From Algoriphagus alkaliphilus (GTDB taxonomy: Bacteria; Bacteroidota; Bacteroidia; Cytophagales; Cyclobacteriaceae), in the NCBI RefSeq assembly GCF_900103735.1, contig NZ_FMXE01000011.1, positions 62,001 to 126,000 of the forward strand: a DNA stretch of 64,000 nucleotides, given 5' to 3'. The translations under genes and the position numbers were made by a program. Shown one piece after another: positions 26,404 to 34,580 of the stretch; the stretch's first letter is position 1, and every line of letters starts with the position of its first letter. The notes beneath the pieces were generated by a model. That model did not search any database. It was not told where the DNA came from and worked only from the letters and a program-made list of their open reading frames with translations.

Positions 26404-27689
26404 GATCGTTCGGCTAAAGTTTTTTCGTAGACAGTAACTAGTTTGGCAGCCACATGCTCCCATTTCAATTTTTTCAATTCTTCACTTCCCAATTCCTTAA
26501 ACATTTTGGATATCCCCTCATAGTGCAGCAGTGCAAAAATGGCATCAGCCATTGAATCCACATCCCAAAAATCCACCTTGATGGCATTTCTGAGTACTTC
26601 AGCAACACCGGATTGTTTGGAAATGATAACCGGTGTATTATGACGTACAGCTTCAAGTGGGGCAATACCGAAAGGTTCCGATACAGAAGGCATCACGTAG
26701 ACGTCAGAAATCGCATACATGTGATCCACGTCATCACCTTTTAAAAATCCGGTAAAGTGGAACTTGGTTGCCATTCTCAATTCAGCCACCCGGTCAATCA
26801 TTCGATTTAAAAGGTCTCCGTTGCCAGCCATTACAAATCTTACATTCGGATCGCGATCGATGACTATTTTTGCAGCTTCGACGAAGTATTCCGGGCCTTT
26901 TTGAAAGGTGATTCTTCCTAAGAATGTCACAATTTTTTCCGGGACTTTCTTCTCATATTCCGACTTGATGATACTGGCATCCAATACCGCATTGTGAAGG
27001 ACCGTCACTTTGCCGGCAGGGATTCCGTATTTTCGAATGATGATGTTTTTGGTGAGCTGACTCACGGCTACGATGTGATCAGCGGCATGCATTCCAGCGC
27101 GTTCGATGTCGTAGACGGGCTGGTTTACAGTTTCTCCTGAGCGATCGTATTCTGTAGCGTGGACATGCACTACCAGTGGTTTTCCACTTATCTCTTTTGC
27201 GGCAATGCCCGCAGGGAATGCCAACCAATCATGTGCATGAATGATGTCGAAGTTATTTTTGTCACGGGCGATCTGAGCGGCAACGAGTGCATAACGGGAA
27301 ACTTCCTCCATGAGGTTTTTTCCATATTTTCCACTAAACTCAAATTTATTGGAGAAAATACTTTCATCCACATCCGTCCGATCATGGATGGCGTAGTCAG
27401 TGAATTTTTTGAATTGTTCGGGTCCCAGGTACGGAACCAAAAAGCTGCTGACCTCGAGATAGGTTAGATTCTTCCAGAATTTCTTGAATCGTTTTTCACG
27501 GTAATCGATTGTCACCGCACTTGCATTGACAAAGTCCGCCAAGGGTTCCTCATCGCCCCAAAGTTTGGGCACCACAAATATCACTTCCTGATTGTGGTGG
27601 TTCATGCCTTTAACCAACCCATAACAGGCAGTGCCTAATCCCCCGGAAATATGAGGAGGGAATTCCCATCCAAACATTAAAACTTTCAT
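26400..27689 (-). CDS. GT4-like glycosyltransferase (glycogen synthase-like)
   Basis: 429 residues. The N-terminus MKVLMFGWEFPPHISGGLGTA is the glycogen/starch-synthase-type nucleotide-sugar loop, and the C-terminal domain has GRITFQKGPEYFVEAA and the E-x7-E motif in SVSEPFGIAPLEAV, typical of GT-B retaining enzymes. Placed between a GH133 debranching enzyme and a GH57 amylase, it probably elongates alpha-1,4-glucan from a nucleotide-glucose donor; trehalose or another glucoside as product cannot be excluded. Confidence 0.88.
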   Translation of the reverse strand: MKVLMFGWEFPPHISGGLGTACYGLVKGMNHHNQEVIFVVPKLWGDEEPLADFVNASAVTIDYREKRFKKFWKNLTYLEVSSFLVPYLGPEQFKKFTDYAIHDRTDVDESIFSNKFEFSGKYGKNLMEEVSRYALVAAQIARDKNNFDIIHAHDWLAFPAGIAAKEISGKPLVVHVHATEYDRSGETVNQPVYDIERAGMHAADHIVAVSQLTKNIIIRKYGIPAGKVTVLHNAVLDASIIKSEYEKKVPEKIVTFLGRITFQKGPEYFVEAAKIVIDRDPNVRFVMAGNGDLLNRMIDRVAELRMATKFHFTGFLKGDDVDHMYAISDVYVMPSVSEPFGIAPLEAVRHNTPVIISKQSGVAEVLRNAIKVDFWDVDSMADAIFALLHYEGISKMFKELGSEELKKLKWEHVAAKLVTVYEKTLAERS

Positions 27690-27701
27690 AAAAAAGTCAT
27701 T

Positions 27702-29618
27702 TTATATTCTGTTGACTAAGTCCATCATTCTGAGCAGTTCTGCCACACTCCACGCCTGGGAAACAGAGCCTTTAGGTCGATGAGGAGGATCACCGTCATA
27801 AATTTCTGCGACTGTTCCGATTCCATATTGGGTCATTACACCATCAAAACCCTTGATTATTTTTTGCACAAAGTTTTTAGCGGCCTTACCATGAAGTTTT
27901 AAGTATCCTTCGACAAAATGGCCTAAAAGCCAAGCCCATACGGTACCATTGTGGTAGGCATTGTCCCTACTGATTTGATTACCAAAGTAGTAGCCTTTGT
28001 ACCCTGGGTCATCGGGAGAAAGTGAACGAAGTCCGCGAGTCGTCAATAGTTTAGATTTAACCATCTCTAGGATCATATCATTTTTTTCCTCGCTGAGCAT
28101 CGTGTATGGTAGCGAGGTGGCAAAGAGCATATTGGGCCTGATAGACCAATCTTTTTCCGCTCCATCTACTACGTCCGCCAAATAGCCGTTGTCCCAATCC
28201 CAAAACTCCCGATCAAAGGAATCTCTGACCTGAGCTGCTAGAATGGCATATTGTTCCTCTCCGCTCAATTCATGGAAAAACAAAAGGGCGTTGTACCAAA
28301 GGGCTTGAATTTCCACAGGACATCCGATACGAGGGGTGACAGGACCATCTGGAGTGATCGCATCCATCCAAGTCAGGGCTACATCTTTCTGACCTCCCCA
28401 AATAAGGCCATTTTCCATCATATGGATGTCATAGGCAGTTCCTTTTTTATACCCTTCGATTATACCTCGAAGTTTTTCCAAGTAGCGATCCTTGATCGTC
28501 TTCTTGTCTCCGGTATAGACAATATATTGCTGGAGTGTCCAAAAAAACCACAGCGGAGCATCTATGGAAGTCATGTTGGTAAAATCGCCACTTCCGATAT
28601 TGGGAAAAAGGGGGCCTTTGAGATCTCTGGACATGGTATCCATTATGTCAAGAAACGTCTCCGTATCACCATTTGATAGCGTTAATCCCGGAGCCGCTAT
28701 GAAGGTGTCTCTTCCCCACCAGCCAAACCAAGGGTATCCGGCTATGATTCTTGTGTCGCCATCTCTTTTTCGGATAAATTGACCTGCGGAATTTTTGAGA
28801 CAGTTTTCAAAATTATTTCTTGGGATTCTCCGGGAGATTTCTTTTTGGAAGGCATTTTCTCGGGTTTTTGGATCTGCCTCAGTCAGCCCTGCAGAAAAGA
28901 TGACTGATTCGCCTTTTGTTATTTCAAACTCAAAATAGCCGGGTACAAATAGATCCTCCTGATAGTCATATCCTCGCTCCCTTTCTTGAATGTATTCAAC
29001 GTTGTGGTACCAGTCAGGCTTGGAAACAAATTCATTTTTCTTGGAAATTTGGAGGAAAAGCGGGTCATACTCGGGGTATAATTGGAATTTTACACCACTA
29101 GGAGCCTTTGTAAATTCCTTATTGATAACCTCATTTTCCTTACATAAGCTATGGTATCCGCGGAAAGCCAAAAAGGGCTGAATTTGGATTTTTGTAGGCG
29201 AATGGGCATCCAAAAGTGTATATCGAATCATCACGCGATCCCGATTGGTATCCAGAATCAGTTCTTTCTGTAATACGACCCCACCCACTCGATAAGTCAG
29301 TTTGGGAATTGGCTCTGAATCAAAATCCTCAAGGTACTTATGTCCCCGTGGAAAATAGTTTCCGGGAAATTTGCTGATCCCAAGGTGAAAGCTTGCCCCA
29401 TGCTGAATCACTGTCTCATGGACTGTTGAAAGCATGACGTGATTTTGTGAATCGATCTGTGGTTGTGGAACTACCAGCAAACCGTGGTACTTACGGGTGT
29501 TACATCCAATAATTGTAGTGCTGGTGTAGGTGCCGGATCGATTCGTCCGAATAATCTCTCGATCAAGAGAATAATTCAGATTGATTAATTGGGTTTTATC
29601 AAAGTGGATATAACTCAT
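27702..29618 (-). CDS. Glycogen debranching enzyme (amylo-alpha-1,6-glucosidase, GH133)
   Basis: 638 residues. N-terminal beta-domain with TRKYHGLLVVPQP, then an (alpha/alpha)6 barrel: GYPWFGWWGRDTFIAAPGLTLSNG holds the catalytic aspartate region, and DAPLWFFWTLQQY and NGTVWAWLLGHFVEGYL are conserved in the archaeal/bacterial GDE family. It removes alpha-1,6 branches from glycogen. First gene of the three-gene alpha-glucan operon with GT4 (12 bases on) and GH57. Confidence 0.92.
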   Translation of the reverse strand: MSYIHFDKTQLINLNYSLDREIIRTNRSGTYTSTTIIGCNTRKYHGLLVVPQPQIDSQNHVMLSTVHETVIQHGASFHLGISKFPGNYFPRGHKYLEDFDSEPIPKLTYRVGGVVLQKELILDTNRDRVMIRYTLLDAHSPTKIQIQPFLAFRGYHSLCKENEVINKEFTKAPSGVKFQLYPEYDPLFLQISKKNEFVSKPDWYHNVEYIQERERGYDYQEDLFVPGYFEFEITKGESVIFSAGLTEADPKTRENAFQKEISRRIPRNNFENCLKNSAGQFIRKRDGDTRIIAGYPWFGWWGRDTFIAAPGLTLSNGDTETFLDIMDTMSRDLKGPLFPNIGSGDFTNMTSIDAPLWFFWTLQQYIVYTGDKKTIKDRYLEKLRGIIEGYKKGTAYDIHMMENGLIWGGQKDVALTWMDAITPDGPVTPRIGCPVEIQALWYNALLFFHELSGEEQYAILAAQVRDSFDREFWDWDNGYLADVVDGAEKDWSIRPNMLFATSLPYTMLSEEKNDMILEMVKSKLLTTRGLRSLSPDDPGYKGYYFGNQISRDNAYHNGTVWAWLLGHFVEGYLKLHGKAAKNFVQKIIKGFDGVMTQYGIGTVAEIYDGDPPHRPKGSVSQAWSVAELLRMMDLVNRI

Positions 29619-29686
29619 AGGAGGAAAATTGTAAGAATTTAAAAATAGAGTTTTGATTTGATAAGAAAAATTATGTAGAAAAAATA

Positions 29687-29710
29687 AAAGGTTATGTTTC
29701 CATAACCTTT
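29687..29710 (-). terminator. Rho-independent terminator upstream of GH133 (minus strand)
   Basis: Perfect 10-base stem AAAGGTTATG / CATAACCTTT with a 4-base loop. Read on the minus strand it is followed by TTTTATTTTTT, so it ends a leftward transcript coming from 29711-29940, where only the 46-codon ORF lies. Confidence 0.8.
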
Positions 29711-29731
29711 CCTAATCCAAAATGAGAAGCG

Positions 29732-29872
29732 TTAAGAATGAATCAGTTCCCGCTGAATTTCTTCGAAATTTTTCAGTGATTCTTCAAACTTGATAAAATA
29801 ATTGTGAACTAATCTTATGTTCACCGGTTTGACCACCGGAAATTTTGGTGAGGATTTGAACAATGTAAACAT
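29732..29872 (-). CDS. 46-residue small protein of unknown function
   Basis: An ATG at 29872 opens 46 codons ending in TAA at 29732. The product begins MFTLFKSSPKFPVVKPVN, continues IRLVHNYFIKFEESLKNFEEI and ends QRELIHS. The second half would form an amphipathic, charged helix; there is no signal peptide or membrane segment. Support comes from setting: it fills the gap between the tRNA-His terminator and a strong leftward terminator (29687-29710) that has no other gene to serve. I see no clear ribosome binding site and only a weak -7-like AAGATTTG. A non-coding RNA is the alternative. Confidence 0.5.
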   Translation of the reverse strand: MFTLFKSSPKFPVVKPVNIRLVHNYFIKFEESLKNFEEIQRELIHS

Positions 29873-29939
29873 CTGAGCGTGGTTTAGTTTGGTTAAGGCT
29901 TGTCAAATCTTGTGCCAACTCGCACCCTTATATATAGCA

Positions 29940-29962
29940 AAACCCCTCTAAAAGAGGGGTTT
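29940..29962 (-). terminator. Hairpin downstream of tRNA-His
   Basis: 10-base stem AAACCCCTCT / AGAGGGGTTT with a 3-base loop, right after the tRNA 3' end on the minus strand; short T-run (TTTT). Confidence 0.65.
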
Positions 29963-29963
29963 G

Positions 29964-30038
29964 GGTGAAAGACCGGGTTCGAACCGGCGACCTCTGGATC
30001 CACAAACCAGCGCTCTAACCAGCTGAGCTACAATCACC
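29964..30038 (-). tRNA. tRNA-His (GTG anticodon)
   Basis: Read leftward, GGTGATTGTAGCTCAG starts the cloverleaf with the extra 5' G typical of tRNA-His; the D-arm is GCTC-AGCTGGTTA-GAGC. The anticodon loop is TTGTGGA with GTG, and the T-arm GCCGG-TTCGAAC-CCGGT is good. The extra G would pair with C73. CCA is not fully encoded. I count three U-U oppositions: 31:39 in the anticodon stem and 5:68 and 6:67 in the acceptor stem. The gene is otherwise canonical and is probably functional. Confidence 0.9.
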
Positions 30039-30115
30039 ATATTGACCATTTGTGTGTGGAATTCTCAAACGGTCTGCAAAAGTAATAATTTAGCTCACTT
30101 AGCGCAAGGCGAGAT

Positions 30116-31471
30116 TTAAATATTTCTCAAAAAAGTAATTCTTTCTCCTTTCTTTTCTTCGTGAAACCTTCCCTCTTCGTACGCTAAATGTCCGGATAGG
30201 ATCGTATGAGACACTTTTGATCGGAATGTATGGCCCTCAAAAGGCGACCAGCCGCATTTGGATAAAATATTTTCTTTAGACACTGTCCAAGGTGAATTCA
30301 AATCGAACAAAACCAAATCTGCAAAATACCCCTCTCGGATAAAGCCCCTTTCTTCGATTTGAAAAAGCGTCGCGACATTGTGAGACATCTTCTGGACGAT
30401 TTTTTCAAGTGAAATTTTTCCCTGATGATAAAAATCCAGCATAGCCACTAAGCTATGTTGATTCAAAGGACCACCTGAGGGAGCTTTGGTATACATTTGT
30501 GATTTTTCTTCCAAGGTATGTGGTGCGTGATCAGTAGCTATTACGTCAATTCTGTCATCCAGCATCGCTTGAAATATTTGATCCCGGTCATTTGCCGATT
30601 TTATCGCCGGATTCCATTTGATCAGGTTTCCTTTGGTGGCATAGTCTTCCTCAGAAAACCACATGTGATGAATGCATGCCTCAGCAGTGACCCGCTTTTC
30701 TTCCAAAGGAATGGAATTGTCAAATAACTCCAATTCCTTGGCCGTGCTGATATGCAGGATGTGAAGCCTAGTTCCGTATTTCTTCGCCATAGCGACTGCC
30801 CGACTAGATGCGTCATAGCAAGCCTCTTCTGATCGGATTTTTGGATGAAATTTTACTGGGATGTCCTCCCCATAGATGGCTTTAAACTCCTCTAAATTAG
30901 CTTTTATGATATGGTCATTTTCAGAATGGATTGCCAAAAGTCCCTTGTAATTGCTGAAAATTCCTTGTAAAGATTCGATGTTGTCCACCACTATGTTAGC
31001 TGTCGAAGAGCCTTGAAAAGCTTTCAGCCCACAGACTTTGTGGAGGTCTAGTTTCAGGGTTTCATCCAAATTATCATTGGTCCCACCAAAAAAGAAAGAA
31101 TAATTGGCAAGGGAAACTTCCTTTGCGCGGGGGTATTTTTCTTCCAACAATTGAATCGTTACAGCCTGTGGGACTGTGTTTGGCATTTCCATATAGGAGG
31201 TATCACCGCCTGCCACGCCTGCTTTGGCTTCGGTGTAGATTTCTCCCTTGTGCGTAAGCCCAGGTTCCCGAAAGTGAACTTGGTCATCGATTATACACGG
31301 GAAAAGATGTTTTCCTCTGCCGTCAATATGAATATCAGCAGTCTCCTTACTGAGGTCGGATCCGATTTTGGCAATTCGTCCATCCATTACCAAAACATCT
31401 CCCGGACTAATCCGGCCTTCATTGACTATATTTGCCCCGGTGATTAGAATACTTTTCATCTTTTCGTTCAT
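30116..31471 (-). CDS. pyrC: Dihydroorotase (class I type)
   Basis: 451 residues (a start four codons later, at 31459, is also possible). Amidohydrolase barrel closing carbamoyl-aspartate to dihydroorotate in pyrimidine synthesis. Seen: DDQVHFREPGLTHKGE (62-77), the lysine segment GLKAFQGSST, the zinc histidines in AIHSEND and LHILHIST, and the catalytic ATDHAPHT. The first metal motif, normally DxHxH, reads D62-D-Q64-V-H66, so one histidine is glutamine; I recall this as usual in Bacteroidota homologues. Divergent from the DEAD-box gene, with 35 bases between. Confidence 0.88.
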   Translation of the reverse strand: MNEKMKSILITGANIVNEGRISPGDVLVMDGRIAKIGSDLSKETADIHIDGRGKHLFPCIIDDQVHFREPGLTHKGEIYTEAKAGVAGGDTSYMEMPNTVPQAVTIQLLEEKYPRAKEVSLANYSFFFGGTNDNLDETLKLDLHKVCGLKAFQGSSTANIVVDNIESLQGIFSNYKGLLAIHSENDHIIKANLEEFKAIYGEDIPVKFHPKIRSEEACYDASSRAVAMAKKYGTRLHILHISTAKELELFDNSIPLEEKRVTAEACIHHMWFSEEDYATKGNLIKWNPAIKSANDRDQIFQAMLDDRIDVIATDHAPHTLEEKSQMYTKAPSGGPLNQHSLVAMLDFYHQGKISLEKIVQKMSHNVATLFQIEERGFIREGYFADLVLFDLNSPWTVSKENILSKCGWSPFEGHTFRSKVSHTILSGHLAYEEGRFHEEKKGERITFLRNI

Positions 31472-31506
31472 TTTCGATTACCGATTTCTTTCCAAAAAAA
31501 ACTAAC

Positions 31507-32865
31507 ATGAGTGATGAGGCCCTAGGTTTTGATGCATTTAAGCTAAATAAACAACTGCTCGAGGCTGTGGTAACTGCAGGCTATATCCTACCAACACCTA
31601 TTCAGCAGAAAGCGATTCCCCTAGCCTTAGCTGGTCACGATGTGCTTGGAATTGCACAGACCGGTACAGGTAAGACTGCTGCCTATGTGCTTCCGCTTCT
31701 GATGAAAGTAAAATATGCCCAAGGTGTTCATCCCAGAGGGATAATCCTCGCGCCCACACGCGAGCTGGTGATGCAAATCGAAGAAGTAGCCAAGCAATTG
31801 GCTCAGAATACCGATCTACGAATCGTCAGCCTCTATGGAGGATTGGGTCCGAAAACCCAAATTGAAAACATTACGGCTGGTGTCGATATTATTATTTCTA
31901 CACCTGGAAGATTCATGGATTTATATAGAAAGGGCACTATTTATACCAAAGACATCAAAACCATGGTTTTGGATGAAGCGGACAAAATCATGGACATGGG
32001 CTTTATGCCCCAGATTCGGTCTATTTTGGAAGTAATTCCGTCGAAACGGCAGAATCTGCTTTTCTCTGCGACCTTCAGTGCGCGAGTGGAAAATCTCGCT
32101 TCCGAGTTTCTCGAATTTCCTGAGCGGGTCGAAGTGACCCCGTCTGCGACTACAGCCGAAACCATCCTTCAAGTCAAATATCATGTGCCGAATATCAAAA
32201 CCAAGATCAACCTCTTGGAGCATTTGCTTGCAAACGAAGAAATCAATCGGGCCATCATTTTTACCCGTAGCCGAAAAAATGCCGAATCAGTATTTAGCTT
32301 TTTGGAGCGAAAGCACATGGGCGAGATTCGTGTCATTCACGCCAACAAAGGCCAAAATACGCGGATCAACTCCATGGAGGATTTCAAAGGAGGCGAAGTC
32401 AGAATACTGGTAGCGACGGATGTGGCTTCACGCGGCCTGGATGTATCGATGGTTTCCCACGTGATCAATTTCGATGTCCCACTGATCTATGAAGATTACG
32501 TCCACAGAATTGGCCGCACAGGAAGGGCAGAGCAGGAAGGCAAAGCAATCACCTTTGTTAACCCGGCTGAAATCTATCATTTTGACCGGATCGAGGATAT
32601 CATTCGGATGCGCGTGGATTTATTGCCAATCCCGGGAGTAGTGGATGTACCGGATACACCCTTTGAAGAAAAGCAGGGCTACGAGCGGGAATTGGATCGG
32701 CTTAAGCAACGCGATAATCTGGATTACAAAGGTGCATTCCATGAGAAAAAAGCTCCACCCAAAGTCAATATCGGTAAAGGGGAAAAGGTTCGCGCTAAGA
32801 AGCATGTGAAAAAGCCGAATCGAAATCAGATGAAGACAAAGAATCAAAAGAATAAAGGAAAATAA
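31507..32865 (+). CDS. DEAD-box RNA helicase (RhlE-like)
   Basis: 452 residues with all core motifs: Q motif near GYILPTPIQQKAIP, AQTGTGKT (I), PTRELVMQI (Ia), VLDEADKIMDMG (II), SATF (III), IIFTRSRKNAE (IV), VATDVASRGLDV (V) and HRIGRTGRAEQEG (VI). The C-terminus is lysine-rich and disordered (KKHVKKPNRNQMKTKNQKNK), suitable for RNA binding. Probable role in ribosome assembly or RNA decay. Followed by a hairpin shared with the convergent M28 gene. Confidence 0.95.
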   Translation: MSDEALGFDAFKLNKQLLEAVVTAGYILPTPIQQKAIPLALAGHDVLGIAQTGTGKTAAYVLPLLMKVKYAQGVHPRGIILAPTRELVMQIEEVAKQLAQNTDLRIVSLYGGLGPKTQIENITAGVDIIISTPGRFMDLYRKGTIYTKDIKTMVLDEADKIMDMGFMPQIRSILEVIPSKRQNLLFSATFSARVENLASEFLEFPERVEVTPSATTAETILQVKYHVPNIKTKINLLEHLLANEEINRAIIFTRSRKNAESVFSFLERKHMGEIRVIHANKGQNTRINSMEDFKGGEVRILVATDVASRGLDVSMVSHVINFDVPLIYEDYVHRIGRTGRAEQEGKAITFVNPAEIYHFDRIEDIIRMRVDLLPIPGVVDVPDTPFEEKQGYERELDRLKQRDNLDYKGAFHEKKAPPKVNIGKGEKVRAKKHVKKPNRNQMKTKNQKNKGK

Positions 32866-32892
32866 AAAATGGCCCCAATCGGGACCATTTTT
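32865..32892. terminator. Bidirectional terminator between helicase and M28 genes
   Basis: AAAAATGGCCCC pairs with GGGACCATTTTT (one mismatch) around AATC; A-run before and T-run after serve both converging genes. Confidence 0.8.
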
Positions 32893-32893
32893 A

Positions 32894-34390
32894 TTATCTG
32901 TCAGTTCTGGTGTTTGAACCATCGACTGGAGTTCGTTGCTCTCGGTTGGCAAGATCCCAAGCCGTGTGGAAAATCAGCTGTGCACGCTTGGTCATCAATG
33001 GGAATTCGATTTTGTCAACCGTGTCCGTCACTTGATGGTAGTCGTCGTGTACCCCGTTGAAGAAGAAGATCACCGGGATATTGTGCTTTGCAAAGTTGTA
33101 ATGATCCGAGCGGTAGTAGAACCGGTTTGGATCGTCTTCCGCATCATATCGGTAGTCTAGGATCAAATTGGTGTACGTGATGTTGTTGTACTCATTGATT
33201 TTCTTCAGATGAGAAGAAAGCATCTCTGAGCCAATCACGTAGACATAGTCCTTGTTTTCTTCTTTTTGGTATTCGTAGTCGATCCGACCGACCATGTCGA
33301 TGTTGATGTTATTCACTGTGTTTTCCAATGGGAAAACAGGATAATCAACATAATACTCCGAGCCCAGAAGTCCCTTTTCTTCACCGGTTACATTGAGGAA
33401 AAGAATGCTTCTTCTTGGCTTCATCCCGTCTTTTGCAGCAAGAGCAAAGGCCTCAGCAATTTCCATCACAGAGACGGTTCCAGAACCGTCATCATCCGCA
33501 CCATTGAATACTTCGCCCGTTGAGCTCACACCTACGTGATCGTAGTGCGAAGAGATTACCAATACTTCCTCTTTTTTATCAGTTCCCTCCAAATATCCCA
33601 TTACATTCACTGCATCTACAGGCGTTTTGGTTTTTACGATTTGATAAGTTGCTTTTTGTGAAGCGATGGTTTCAGGAGTAGACTTGGCAGCTTCTTTCAA
33701 GGTTTCAACAGGAGTATTGAAAAGCTGTCCCATTTTGTCAGAGCTCACCATGAAGATCGGTCGCTGAACAGTTTCTTTATCAAAACCAATTCTTCCTCTG
33801 CCGGCTAAGGTCTTGTAGCGATTTGCAATTCTGTCAAAATTAGCTTGACCTTCCATCGTCACAATCACAATTCCGGCTGCACCTGCGTCCATTACTTTGG
33901 TTACTAGATCATTGCTTCTGACGCCCACAGCCCACAGGCCGACAAGCTTACCTTTGACGTTAACTTTTGCCAGATTTTCGTCTGTGACTAAGCCTAGGAA
34001 CACCAAATCAGCTTTAGCAGCTTTGGCCATATTTCCATCACCAGTGAAGACGAAATCCTGATTTTCGACAAGTTTAGATTTTCCGATTTGTAGCGTGACT
34101 TTACTGAAATTTGCAGTTACCAAAGGCACAGTCTGGAAGTAGCTCCCATTTACAGGAGCCGTCAAACCGATGTTTTTATAAAAATCTGCCAAATATTGTG
34201 CAGCAAGTTTCCCTGTTTCAGAACCGGTGTCCCGTCCTTGCATTTCGTCGGAGGCGAGGTAGGTTAGGTGTTTGGTAAGGTCTTCTACGCTGATTGTATT
34301 GGCGTATTTCACCTGTGCAGGAGTTTGAGCAAGGGTTGGAAAAGCCAAGCCTAAGGCTATTGCTCCGCTTAATATTAATTTTTTATGCAT
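32894..34390 (-). CDS. Secreted M28-family metallopeptidase with PA domain
   Basis: 498 residues. Signal peptide (MHKKLILSGAIALGLAFPTLAQ). A PA-type insert (about 110-230) precedes the catalytic domain. The zinc site is visible: SSHYDHVG (first His and Asp region), NGADDDGSG (bridging Asp), TGEEKGLLGSEYYV (Glu pair) and NIDMVGRIDYE, with RSDHYNFAKHNIPVIFFFNG holding the last histidine. It would remove N-terminal amino acids from peptides in the periplasm or outside the cell. Confidence 0.92.
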   Translation of the reverse strand: MHKKLILSGAIALGLAFPTLAQTPAQVKYANTISVEDLTKHLTYLASDEMQGRDTGSETGKLAAQYLADFYKNIGLTAPVNGSYFQTVPLVTANFSKVTLQIGKSKLVENQDFVFTGDGNMAKAAKADLVFLGLVTDENLAKVNVKGKLVGLWAVGVRSNDLVTKVMDAGAAGIVIVTMEGQANFDRIANRYKTLAGRGRIGFDKETVQRPIFMVSSDKMGQLFNTPVETLKEAAKSTPETIASQKATYQIVKTKTPVDAVNVMGYLEGTDKKEEVLVISSHYDHVGVSSTGEVFNGADDDGSGTVSVMEIAEAFALAAKDGMKPRRSILFLNVTGEEKGLLGSEYYVDYPVFPLENTVNNINIDMVGRIDYEYQKEENKDYVYVIGSEMLSSHLKKINEYNNITYTNLILDYRYDAEDDPNRFYYRSDHYNFAKHNIPVIFFFNGVHDDYHQVTDTVDKIEFPLMTKRAQLIFHTAWDLANREQRTPVDGSNTRTDR

Positions 34391-34514
34391 ACAGTTTGAA
34401 ATTTAGGCTGCTAAACTAGACAAATTTTTAACCCTTGGAAAAACCGTTTGTCAAGAAGGGAGGTTTAGTGGTAAATTATTCTTCGTCCGCAAACCCTTTT
34501 CCTCTAAGAAATAG

Positions 34515-34522
34515 TACCTTTG
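34515..34522 (+). promoter_or_regulatory. -7 box (TACCTTTG) of gcvP
   Basis: TACCTTTG matches TAnnTTTG exactly and ends 58 bases before the gcvP ATG. No -33 TTG at the usual spacing. Confidence 0.55.
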
Positions 34523-34580
34523 CGATCGTAAAAACAGGATGGTTTCAAACCCAAATACATCATAATCCTAAGCGTTCTTT

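Noticed and set aside
34522..34580. Glycine riboswitch in the gcvP leader
   Set aside because: Only 58 bases lie between the -7 box and the ATG, too short for the aptamer, and no conserved core could be recognised.
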